From Bog-473 sp963824195 (GTDB lineage: Bacteria; Actinomycetota; Acidimicrobiia; Acidimicrobiales; RAAP-2): DNA of 64,000 nucleotides. The DNA lies in assembly GCA_963824195.1 (NCBI GenBank), contig CAWGOJ010000008.1, positions 124,001 through 188,000 on the forward strand, read 5' to 3'. Below, one piece after another: positions 17,433 through 24,423 of the stretch. A program made the position numbers and the translations under genes. The notes below the pieces were generated by a model. That model saw nothing but the letters and a program-made list of their open reading frames with translations. It did no database searches and was not told the DNA's origin. Numbering within the stretch: the stretch's first letter is position 1; each line of letters opens with the position of its first letter.

Positions 17433-18183
17433 ATGGAGAGGATCCGGCTTCACCGAGACCAGATAGCCCTCGTCGCGGCGGTCGTTCTGCCACTCGGGGT
17501 GGCGGCCATCCTCGTCCCCTTTCGCTCGATCTTCGCCAATACCGCATCGGCACTGATCCTCGTCGCGGTCATCGTGGCGGTCGCGGCACTGGGGAGCCGA
17601 TTTTCCGGGTTCGTCGCCACCGTGTCCGCCACCTTGTGGTTCGACTACTTCCTCACCCGTCCCTACGAGAAGTTGGCCATCACGCACCGGCCGGATATCG
17701 AGACCGCCGTATGTCTCTTCGTTGTCGGGATCATCGTGACCGAGCTCGCAGCTCGCAACCGTCATCACCTTGCGACAGCCGCGGAGGAGGCGGACTTCGT
17801 CGGCCTCATCCACGACGTCACGGAGCTCGCCACCTCAGGGGCATCGTCACGCGAGGTCGTACGAACGCGTGCAGGACGAGCTCGTCGACCTGTTGCACCT
17901 CCGGGCCTGCCGCTACGAGGCCGGCTCGGGCGATCGCCCCGTGATGCGCCTGGAGCACGACGGGCAGGTCTTCCTCGGAGGCCGTCCCTGGGGCGTCCAC
18001 CGTGTGGGCCTGCCCGGCCCCGAGATCGAGCTGTTGGTGCAGAACCAGGGCCGCACGCTGGGACGATTCGTCCTGACGCCCACGCCGGGGTATCCGGTGT
18101 CCCGCGAGCGACGGGTGGTCGCCGTGGCCATCGCCGACCAGGTGGGCTCGTCGTTGCGACCCCTGCTCGGAGCTCGCGCCTAG
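17433..18183 (+). pseudogene. DUF4118 membrane protein with a GAF-like C-terminus, frameshifted
   Basis: N-terminal DUF4118 domain, the four-helix membrane module of KdpD sensor kinases: hydrophobic stretches at residues ~10-28, 35-50, 54-70 and 88-105, with FVATVSATLWFDYFLTRPYEKLAIT. The segment GLIHDVTELATSG follows. The C-terminal part, in another frame from base 17862, reads ERVQDELVDLLHLRACRYE, LGRFVLTPTPG and ERRVVAVAIADQVGSSL, a GAF-like ligand or dimerisation domain. No kinase domain follows, so it is a short stand-alone protein as seen in other actinobacteria, not a truncated KdpD. ATG at 17433 has GAGG 8 nt upstream. Confidence 0.75.
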
Positions 18184-18196
18184 GCGCGACCCACCC

Positions 18197-19324
18197 TCAG
18201 TCCAGCAGAGCGTCCGCCACCGCGACCTCGAGACCGCGGTCGTTGGCCCACATCAGCTGCTGCTGCTTCGCCCGGCGGAAGTAGAGCTGGATGTCGAAGT
18301 CGAGCGTGAACCCGATGCCCCCGAAGATCTGCTGGGCCATGGCCGTGATGTCCCGGAAGGTGGAGCAGGCGAACAGCTTTGCCATCGGGGCCAGCGACGT
18401 GAGCGACCGCCCGCTCGCCCCGGCCCAAGCGGCCTCGTGCACCAGCTGCTCGGCCCCGTCGAGGTTCGTGACGGCGTCCGCCAGGTAGTGGGCCAGCGCC
18501 TGGAACGCCCCCAGCGGCTTGTCGAACTGCTTCCGGTCCTTCGCGTACTGGGTGGTGATCTCCAGCGCGTACCGCGCCCCGCCGACGGCCTGGGCGGCCA
18601 GCAGCACCAGCCCCGGCTCCAGCACCTCCTGCCAGGTCGCCCAACCGCTTCCCGCCGCGCCGACCCGGTCGCTCTCCCCCACGCGGACGTCGGAGAGCGC
18701 CACCTCATACTGAGTGTCCGACGAGATGCTGAGCTGCTGGCGCAGCGTCACCCCGGCCGCACCCGGGTCGACCAGGAAGAGGTCGACGTCCTCGGCCGCC
18801 TCGCCGGTGCGGGCCAGCACGACGAGCCGGTCGGCGGACGAAGCGAAGGCCACGTGGCGCTTCACGCCGGACAGCACGAACCCCGAACCGTCGCCCACCG
18901 CCCGCACCTCGACACCACGGGCCGAGAACCCGTTCTCGGGCTCGAGCCAGGCCGGCGTCAGGATCGCCTCACCTGCGGCAACCGGTCGCAGCCACTGGTC
19001 CTTCTGGGCTTCGCTTCCGGCGGCCGCCAGCACGCCCCCGCTCATGACCGCGCTCACGAAGTGCGGGGTCGGCGCCAGCGCGCGGCCCAGCTCCTCGTAG
19101 AGCGCCACGCCCTCGATCAGCGACATGGACGAGCCGCCGTACTCCTCGGGGAGCAGCAGCCCGATGAGGTCGAGCTCGGCCAGCTGCGTCCACAGCGAGG
19201 GTGGGTAGCCGACCGAGTCGTCCTCCATCTGGCGGACGACCTCGAGCGGGCAGTGGCGCCCGAGCACGTCGCGCACCGTCTGCCGCAGCAGCTCCTGTTC
19301 CTGGTCGAAATCAAGGTCCAGCAC
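18197..19324 (-). CDS. Acyl-CoA dehydrogenase (FadE-type)
   Basis: 375-residue acyl-CoA dehydrogenase. The N-terminal helical domain reads QEQELLRQTVRDVL and LLLPEEYGGSS. The middle barrel includes AWLEPENG in place of the usual TEPxAGS and GVKRHVAFA. The C-terminal helical domain has YAKDRKQFDKPLGAFQALAH (the RxQFGxxL FAD motif) and QIFGGIGFTLDFDIQLYFRRAKQ. The deviating mid-domain motif recalls the accessory half of heteromeric steroid side-chain dehydrogenases such as FadE28/29. It is last in an operon with a second dehydrogenase, a CaiB transferase and two hotdog proteins. GTG start at 19324. Confidence 0.88.
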   Translation of the reverse strand: MLDLDFDQEQELLRQTVRDVLGRHCPLEVVRQMEDDSVGYPPSLWTQLAELDLIGLLLPEEYGGSSMSLIEGVALYEELGRALAPTPHFVSAVMSGGVLAAAGSEAQKDQWLRPVAAGEAILTPAWLEPENGFSARGVEVRAVGDGSGFVLSGVKRHVAFASSADRLVVLARTGEAAEDVDLFLVDPGAAGVTLRQQLSISSDTQYEVALSDVRVGESDRVGAAGSGWATWQEVLEPGLVLLAAQAVGGARYALEITTQYAKDRKQFDKPLGAFQALAHYLADAVTNLDGAEQLVHEAAWAGASGRSLTSLAPMAKLFACSTFRDITAMAQQIFGGIGFTLDFDIQLYFRRAKQQQLMWANDRGLEVAVADALLD

Positions 19325-19365
19325 TCAGAACCACCTTCGTGATCGCATGTGGATAGGGGAAGACG

Positions 19366-19869
19366 TCACGGCCTCACCGGCGAAGGCCGCCACTGGGCGC
19401 CGCGCCGCGCCCAGGGATTGTCGTCGGTGCTCGTCGGCAGCGCGATGCGGGCTGCGCACGTCGTCTTCACGTCGCCGTCGACCGACAGGGTCACCGCCAC
19501 GGTGGCGAACCCGCAGCCCACCTCGTCGACCTCGGTCGACTCCACCTGGCCCCGCAGCGACATGGTGTCGCCGGGGAAGACCGAGCCCTTCATGCGGAAG
19601 GTCACCCGGGCCAGGCGGCCGTGCGGCCCGGTCCAGTCGGTGAGGTAGCGCTCGAACCAGGCCGCCTGGTTCGGCGTGTTCAAGAAGATGTCCTGGGTGC
19701 CGTTGCGGTGAACGGCGAAGTCCTTGTCGTGGTGCATGGGACGCCAGTCCCGGGTGGCCAGCGCGCCCAGGACCACCGTGGTCGCGCTCACCTCGTAGTC
19801 CAGCGGCGGCAGCGCGTCACCGGCGGCGACGTCACCCAGCAGCAGGCGGGGGATGACGGCGACGGTCAT
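19366..19869 (-). CDS. MaoC-like hotdog acyl dehydratase
   Basis: 167-residue hotdog-fold protein of the MaoC/(R)-enoyl-CoA hydratase group. The motif ATRDWRPMHHDKDFA corresponds to the hydratase-2 catalytic segment with Asp and His. The rest is the family's sheet and helix, including VTFRMKGSVFPGDTMSLRGQVE. It is coupled by ATGA overlap to the second hotdog protein just upstream. Such pairs (ChsH1/ChsH2-like) form a heteromeric hydratase in which one half carries the catalytic residues, and this one looks like the catalytic half. It probably hydrates a 2-enoyl-CoA made by the co-encoded dehydrogenases. Confidence 0.85.
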   Translation of the reverse strand: MTVAVIPRLLLGDVAAGDALPPLDYEVSATTVVLGALATRDWRPMHHDKDFAVHRNGTQDIFLNTPNQAAWFERYLTDWTGPHGRLARVTFRMKGSVFPGDTMSLRGQVESTEVDEVGCGFATVAVTLSVDGDVKTTCAARIALPTSTDDNPWARRGAQWRPSPVRP

Positions 19870-20408
19870 GACCCGCCTCCCCTGGCGCGCCGGTACCCGA
19901 ACCCGGTGTAGGACTCCACGGCCACGAGCTCCCCGTCCTGGTTCGCGTAGACCACGTCGATCACCCAGAACCGCCCCGTGCCGAGCTTCGTGGTCTTCTG
20001 GTCGCTGACGGAGCGCAGCACCTGGTGGGTCCGCAGAATGTCGCCCATGCGCACGGGCGTGTGGAACTCGATGGTGTTGTCGGTCATCACGGCCTCTGGG
20101 AGACCGAAGCGCTCCTTCAGGTCGAAGTGCACCTGCAGCGGCAGCGCCTCCTCGGTGCGGCCCGGCGCCCAGTGATGCGGCCTGAACCAGACCGACACCA
20201 TGGACGGGGGGGCAATGGGCCCGCCGGTGAGCGCCTCGGCAACCTCGTCCTCCCAGAAGAGCGGGTTGCCGTTCTCCACCGAGGAGCACGACGTCCAGAC
20301 ATAGCCGCGCTCGACGGGGAACTCCCCCACCTCGTGGTACTGCTCCTTGCCGATGAGGTCCCGCGCGCCGGCCAGGGCGGCGTCGGCGTCGGCGTCGGCG
20401 GCCGTCAT
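19866..20408 (-). CDS. MaoC N-terminal/FAS1-type hotdog dehydratase subunit
   Basis: 180-residue hotdog protein of the MaoC_dehydrat_N/FAS1-like dehydratase type. It contains SSVENGNPLFWEDEVAEA, where the active-site Asp-His pair is not obvious, a PPSMVSVWFRPH segment, and VRMGDILRTHQVLRSVSDQKTTKLGTGRFWVIDVVYANQDGELVA, a typical hotdog sheet. It overlaps both the CaiB gene and the downstream hotdog gene by 4 bp. It likely forms a heteromeric enoyl-CoA hydratase with the neighbour and contributes mainly binding. Confidence 0.83.
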   Translation of the reverse strand: MTAADADADAALAGARDLIGKEQYHEVGEFPVERGYVWTSCSSVENGNPLFWEDEVAEALTGGPIAPPSMVSVWFRPHHWAPGRTEEALPLQVHFDLKERFGLPEAVMTDNTIEFHTPVRMGDILRTHQVLRSVSDQKTTKLGTGRFWVIDVVYANQDGELVAVESYTGFGYRRARGGGS

Positions 20409-21583
20409 GCCACCACCCGCCGACCGACCCAGCGGGCCACCGTCTCGCCGTCCACGCCGGCCTCCTTCAACAGATGCTCGGTGTCGGTCAGTGTCATGTC
20501 GGGCAGGGGCGCCGGCGCGTCGGCCCGCGGCATCCCGGCCAGCAACGGAGCGAGCTGGGAGAAAGTGCCCTCCGTGGGGTGGGTCGCGTCCGTGACCACG
20601 CCCCGGGCGGCGAACTGCGGGTGGGTCGCCACCTCGGAGATCTCGAGGACGGGGGCGACGCAGGTGTCGGCGCCGGCCAGCACCTCGACCCACTCGTCGC
20701 GGGTGCGGGTGGCGAACGCGGCAGCGAACGCGGCGCGGACGGCAGGCTGAGCGTCGTCGTCGAGCTGGGCGCCGGCCAGCTCGGGACGGCCGAGCGCGGC
20801 GCAGAGGTTGGCGAAGAACTTGGCCTCGATCGCCCCGACGGCCACCCACTTCCCGTCGGCCGTGCCGTAGGTGGCGTAGCAGGCGTAGCGGCCCGAGAGG
20901 ACGTCGTGGCCGGGGCGCGGACCCGTGCCCAGCGCCAACTGCTCGTCGATCGGGAGCGACATCAGCCACAGCACGCCCTCGGCCACCGACACGTCGAGGT
21001 AGGTGCCCTCGCCCGTGGTGGCCCGCCCGGCCAGGGCGGCAGTGATGGCCAGCGCGGCCTGCATCCCCCCGGCGGCGGCGTCCGCCACCGTGGCGCCGGG
21101 CAGGGGCGGCGCGCCGTCCACGCCGGGCGTGCTCATAGACAGGTACCCGCCCACGGCGAGGTAGTCGACGTCGTGACCGGCCCACTGGGCGTGGGGGCCG
21201 TCCTGGCCGTAGCCGCTGGTCGAGCAGTACACGATGCCGGGGTTGCGAGCGGACACCGCGTCGTAGCCGATGCCCAGCCGGTCCACCACGCCCGGCCGGA
21301 AGCTCTCGACCACCACGTCGGCCGCCGACGCCAACGAGAGGAAGGCCTCCCGCCCGTCGTCGTCCTTCAGGTCCACCAGGACTCGCCGCATGCCCCGGTG
21401 CCCGCTGTAAGCGAAGAACTGCGGCTCGATCGGCGAGGCGTCGGCCGACGGCACCGGCCCGACCTTCACCACCTGCGCCCCGTAGTCGGACAGCAGGCGC
21501 GTGCAGCGCGCCGCCGGCCCGACCGTCGAGAGGTCGAGGACGGTGACCCCGGCAAGGGGCCCGGAGGACAGGGAAACGGCCAC
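20405..21583 (-). CDS. CaiB/BaiF family III CoA-transferase
   Basis: 392-residue family III CoA-transferase. It begins PLAGVTVLDLSTVGPAARCTRLLSDYGAQVVKV, has VVESFRPGVVDRLGIGYD, and includes the Asp of GHDVDYLAVGG at the position of the catalytic aspartate that forms the acyl anhydride. It ends with the family's helical EWVEVLAGADTCVAPVLEISEV segment. It probably moves CoA onto the acid fed into the surrounding beta-oxidation genes. GTG start at 21583 lies 1 bp after the previous stop. Confidence 0.92.
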   Translation of the reverse strand: MAVSLSSGPLAGVTVLDLSTVGPAARCTRLLSDYGAQVVKVGPVPSADASPIEPQFFAYSGHRGMRRVLVDLKDDDGREAFLSLASAADVVVESFRPGVVDRLGIGYDAVSARNPGIVYCSTSGYGQDGPHAQWAGHDVDYLAVGGYLSMSTPGVDGAPPLPGATVADAAAGGMQAALAITAALAGRATTGEGTYLDVSVAEGVLWLMSLPIDEQLALGTGPRPGHDVLSGRYACYATYGTADGKWVAVGAIEAKFFANLCAALGRPELAGAQLDDDAQPAVRAAFAAAFATRTRDEWVEVLAGADTCVAPVLEISEVATHPQFAARGVVTDATHPTEGTFSQLAPLLAGMPRADAPAPLPDMTLTDTEHLLKEAGVDGETVARWVGRRVVA

Positions 21584-21584
21584 C

Positions 21585-22763
21585 TCAGAAGTTCTTCGGC
21601 AGCCCGAGCTTGCGCCGGGCGATGATGTTCTTCTGGATCTCCGACGCGCCGCCGCCGATGGTGTCGATCACCGTGTAGCGGTAGGTCGACTCGGAGCGCC
21701 CCGCCATCGGCGCCTCCTCGGTCTTGACCCGCAGCTGAGAACCGGGCCCGGCGATGTCCATGGATGCGTTGGCGAGGCGCTTGGAGAGCTCGGTGGCGAA
21801 CAGCTTGTACTCGGAGGCCTCGGCGGTGGGTGCAGCGCCGCCCTTGGAGGACTCGTAGACGAACTTGAGCCCCATGACGCGGGCCACCTCGAGCTGGGTG
21901 CCCAGCTGGGCCAGGCGTTGGCGGATGACCGGGTCGTCCTTCAAAGGCACGCCGTCACGCACGGTCGTCCGCACGTACTCGACGAGCAACTCGAAGCGCT
22001 GCTGAATGGGCGAGAGGGTGAACATGGTGAAGCGCTCGAGGTCGAGCGCCTCCGAGATGTACTGGAATCCACGGCCCACCTCGCCCACCACGTAGTCGTC
22101 GGGGACGAAGACGTCGTTGAGGAACACCTCATTGGTGCGCTCGTCGCCCATGGTCCAGATCGCGTTGACCGTGATGCCAGGCTGGTCGATGGGGACGAGG
22201 AAGAGCGTGATGCCGGCGTGCTTGGCCTCAGGGTCAGTGCGACCGCCGACCCAGTACCACTCAGCGAAGTGGGCCGATGTGGTCCAGGTCTTCTGGCCGT
22301 TGAGGATCCAGCCGCCGTCGTCGCGTGTGGCCTTCAGCTGCATGGAGGCGGCGTCGGAGCCGGCGTTGGGCTCGGAGTAGCCGACGGCGAACTCGACCTC
22401 GTTGCGCAGGATCTTGGGCAGGAACTCGGCCTTCAACCGCTCGTTGCCGTGGCGGATGATGGTCTTGCCGACGATCCCGACGCCCTTGCCGATCTGGGGC
22501 CCGCCCCGGCCCGCCAGCTGCTCGTTGAGGAGGTACTCGTAGACGCCCTCGCCCTCCGAGCCCCCGTACTCCTTCGGCCAGGTCATGCCGAGCCAGCCCT
22601 GCCGGCCGAGGGAGGCCATGAAGGCCCGGCGCTTGGGTGTGTCGACGATCTGGGCCATGTTCTCCCGGGTGAGGTCGAACACCTCGGGGTCGTCGTGGGC
22701 GTCGAGGAAGGTCTCGACCTCCTTCACAAAGGCCAGTTGCTCCGGCGAGAAATCGAAGTCCAT
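21585..22763 (-). CDS. Acyl-CoA dehydrogenase
   Basis: 392-residue acyl-CoA dehydrogenase with the full FAD motif set: GMTWPKEYGGSEG, VGYSEPNAGSDAAS, NGQKTWTTSAHFAEW, and a C-terminal TIGGGASEIQKNIIARRKLGLPK, the GxxxEIxR-type end shared with FadE proteins. It is the first gene of a five-gene leftward operon. The ATG at 22763 has GGAGG 6 nt upstream; a GTG 12 nt earlier is less likely because it lies inside that ribosome site. A long perfect inverted repeat lies 22 bp upstream. Confidence 0.93.
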   Translation of the reverse strand: MDFDFSPEQLAFVKEVETFLDAHDDPEVFDLTRENMAQIVDTPKRRAFMASLGRQGWLGMTWPKEYGGSEGEGVYEYLLNEQLAGRGGPQIGKGVGIVGKTIIRHGNERLKAEFLPKILRNEVEFAVGYSEPNAGSDAASMQLKATRDDGGWILNGQKTWTTSAHFAEWYWVGGRTDPEAKHAGITLFLVPIDQPGITVNAIWTMGDERTNEVFLNDVFVPDDYVVGEVGRGFQYISEALDLERFTMFTLSPIQQRFELLVEYVRTTVRDGVPLKDDPVIRQRLAQLGTQLEVARVMGLKFVYESSKGGAAPTAEASEYKLFATELSKRLANASMDIAGPGSQLRVKTEEAPMAGRSESTYRYTVIDTIGGGASEIQKNIIARRKLGLPKNF

Positions 22764-22784
22764 CGCAGCCTCCACTTGCCCGGG

Positions 22785-22819
22785 CGCGTCTGATCTGACG
22801 GTGCGTCAGATCAGACGCG
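22785..22819. promoter_or_regulatory. 35 bp perfect inverted repeat, operator of the acyl-CoA operon
   Basis: Arms of 16 bp, CGCGTCTGATCTGACG and its exact complement, flank a 3 bp centre GTG. It lies 22-56 bp upstream of the first acyl-CoA dehydrogenase start, where the promoter should be. The core CTGACG-GTG-CGTCAG is of TetR-operator form. Actinobacterial fatty-acid and steroid operons are often TetR-controlled (family knowledge). No TetR gene is in the window, so the regulator is unlinked. Confidence 0.7.
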
Positions 22820-23235
22820 AATCATAGGGCACGCCCCGCGCTTCCTCCCAGGCCGTCCCCGGGGAGTTCGCGCCACTCCCGTACAACGGAGACGTTCCCC
22901 AAGGGGTCTACCTGGTCGAGATAGCGGAGGACCAGAAAGCGCCAAACGCAGTCCGAGCACTGCTCGTGCCGATCCGAGCCCCTCCATCGGAGGTCATCTC
23001 AGGGGAAGGAACAAAGCCCGCGGCGTTGCAAGGTCGCACTGACATCGGCGACGTCGAGCGAACTCAGCCCGTTGGAGCCGTCGCGGGGAGGTCATCTTCC
23101 GTACCAACTGAGGATGAATGAATCATGTCGTCGGCTCCTGTCCATTCTAAGAATCGACAACCTCGATGCGATCGTCGAGGGCGTCGGCCGGGCCCGGCTT
23201 GAGCAGAGACCGGGGGCAGTACCGGGGAACGTGAA

Positions 23236-23247
23236 GGTGTTAACACC
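23236..23247. repeat. GGTGTTAACACC palindrome, copy 1
   Basis: Perfect 12 bp palindrome. First of six full or near copies between here and 25,031. Confidence 0.75.
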
Positions 23248-23250
23248 CAA

Positions 23251-23353
23251 TCCGCGTCGCGATCGGGTTCGTGTCACGACCTCGGACCGCCTCGGTAACA
23301 GAGGAGGCGACATCCGCGTCAGCGATCGGGTTCGTGTGCCGACCTCGGACCGC
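23251..23353 (+). repeat. Two-copy ~41 bp direct repeat
   Basis: Copy 1 at 23251-23290 and copy 2 at 23313-23353 share TCCGCGTC, then GCGATCGGGTTCGTGT, then CGACCTCGGACCGC. They differ by one inserted A and two substitutions. The spacer is 22 bp. The repeat starts 4 bp after palindrome copy 1. Confidence 0.7.
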
Positions 23354-23491
23354 TGTCGCTCGCCGGGGAGGTGGGCAACGTCGCCATCGGGTCACCGCTC
23401 CACCAAACCCACCGTTCGGCAACTTGGGCGCCGCCCCCGGGGCAACGGGCCATGACCGGATTCGCAAGGGGCGCTAACTCAGCAGGTCCGC

Positions 23492-23507
23492 CCGGTGTTA
23501 ACACCGG
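23492..23507. repeat. GTGTTAACAC palindrome, copy 2 (16 bp perfect)
   Basis: CCGGTGTTAACACCGG, the longest of the set. Confidence 0.75.
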
Positions 23508-23556
23508 TCCGCCCCCTGAGAAGAGACCCGACGAAGGCCGACTCAGCCGTCATCGG

Positions 23557-23572
23557 TGTTTCCCGTGAAACA
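23557..23572. promoter_or_regulatory. ParB parS-like site
   Basis: TGTTTCCCGTGAAACA matches the bacterial parS consensus TGTTTCACGTGAAACA at 15 of 16 positions. ParB loads on such sites for chromosome segregation. It lies in non-coding DNA, 50 bp from palindrome copy 2. The match is direct; its use by ParB is an inference. Confidence 0.55.
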
Positions 23573-23624
23573 TCTTCCACTTCAACTGTGTGCCGGTTGA
23601 AGGACGTCCGTACATGCGGCGCAA

Positions 23625-24029
23625 CTACGCCGAACGACCGCCCAGGAGCTTCGTCAGTGGGCAGCTCTCGATCCTGCTACGCGCGCATCGGCCGCTGCTC
23701 CTGATCAGTCCAGTGGTGATGGAGAACGCGCCGCGGATCATGCCGCTCGGGAACGCAGTCGAGGAAGAGGTGGCCGGTGCCTCGTCCACGCCCGACGCGT
23801 CTGCAACCCGATCGCCGTTGCTGTCGGTCACGACCGGCGCGAGCGTTGACCCCGAGCCGGCGATAACGCGCGCGGCGTCGTCAGCCGTCTCTCCGGTTCG
23901 GGCACCGTCGATCATCCCCTCGAAGAGCGCGCGCACGGAGACACCGCGGCGCGCGGCCTCGGCCTCGACCCAGGCACGACGGTCGTGGTCGAGTCGGATG
24001 CCAACAACGGTGGACTTGGTCGTCGCCAT
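23625..24029 (-). CDS. Ribbon-helix-helix (CopG/Arc-type) DNA-binding protein
   Basis: 134-residue protein. The first 45 residues form a ribbon-helix-helix fold: strand STVVGIRLD, helix HDRRAWVEAEAARRG, turn VS, helix VRALFEGMIDGAR. The remainder is low-complexity and Ala/Ser-rich with no recognisable domain. RHH proteins act as dimeric repressors, antitoxins or plasmid centromere-binding proteins. No toxin or ParA gene adjoins it. A CTGTTAACAG palindrome lies 3 bp ahead of its ATG, over the ribosome site, so it may autoregulate through the palindrome family around it. The long tail may be partly spurious. Confidence 0.65.
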   Translation of the reverse strand: MATTKSTVVGIRLDHDRRAWVEAEAARRGVSVRALFEGMIDGARTGETADDAARVIAGSGSTLAPVVTDSNGDRVADASGVDEAPATSSSTAFPSGMIRGAFSITTGLIRSSGRCARSRIESCPLTKLLGGRSA

Positions 24030-24032
24030 GAC

Positions 24033-24060
24033 CTGTTAACAGTAATCCCCGGTGTTTACA
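24033..24060. promoter_or_regulatory. Palindrome copy 3 and a degenerate copy at the RHH start
   Basis: CTGTTAACAG (24033-24042) and GGTGTTTACA (24051-24060), centres 19 bp apart, immediately upstream of the RHH ATG at 24029. This is the placement of an autoregulatory operator. Confidence 0.6.
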
Positions 24061-24154
24061 GAATCGGCGCAGAATGGTGGCAGCCAGGTTGTGAGCTCCG
24101 TGGCCCAGCGGACGGAATGGCCCTGGAGCCGGCTGGGAATTCTCGAGGGTTGAC

Positions 24155-24334
24155 TCACCAATCCGGCCCTCGGTGCTGCGACTCGCCGCCAGCCTCAGCA
24201 GCCGCGTCACCGCTGGTCGCCGTGACGTCGGCGAAGTGACAGAGGCGGCCGCCGTAGCTCACGTGTGAGCGTTGGCATCGCCCGGACGTGTCGCCTCGGA
24301 CAAGCCACCAACCGGCGTGGGCGAAGGTCGTCAT
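24155..24334 (-). CDS. Small hypothetical protein (59 aa)
   Basis: A 59-residue ORF not recognised as any family. What supports it is a strong Shine-Dalgarno, GAAGGAGCTC, ending 7 nt before the ATG at 24334. The protein has FAHAGWWLVRGD near the start and a Cys/His-containing middle (GRCQRSHVSYGGRLCHFAD) that could bind metal. It lies downstream of the RHH gene's promoter region, in the same orientation. A GTGTTAACAC palindrome sits 80 bp upstream, a plausible promoter/operator position. It may be non-coding. Confidence 0.4.
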   Translation of the reverse strand: MTTFAHAGWWLVRGDTSGRCQRSHVSYGGRLCHFADVTATSGDAAAEAGGESQHRGPDW

Positions 24335-24413
24335 GAAATAGAGCTCCTTCGACGGGCCGGGCACGATGCCGCCCGACAAGCAACCTCGGGCCGACGCGTG
24401 CCTGATGGTGACT

Positions 24414-24423
24414 GTGTTAACAC
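24414..24423. repeat. GTGTTAACAC palindrome, copy 4
   Basis: Exact 10 bp core, 80 bp upstream of the small ORF. Confidence 0.7.

Larger units (their letters stand above)
22820..23624. other. Gene-poor stretch with a coding remnant, repeats and a parS-like site
   Basis: No complete gene is visible. One plus-strand frame (about 22828-23122) reads like protein for some 98 codons, including PLPYNGDVPQGVYLVEIAED and LVPIRAPPSEV, then stops. It follows a TAG and has no start codon in its first ~46 codons, so it may be a gene remnant. The rest holds a direct repeat (23251-23353), two GTGTTAACAC palindromes and the parS-like site, listed separately. Confidence 0.4.

Noticed and set aside
17433..18183. 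Truncated KdpD sensor kinase
   Set aside because: The C-terminal part is a GAF-like domain with a proper end, and no kinase, kdpE or kdpABC genes adjoin; it fits a stand-alone DUF4118 protein.
23625..24334. Classic toxin-antitoxin pair (RHH plus small ORF)
   Set aside because: The genes are in the same direction but 125 bp apart, and the small ORF resembles no toxin family. Left as separate features.
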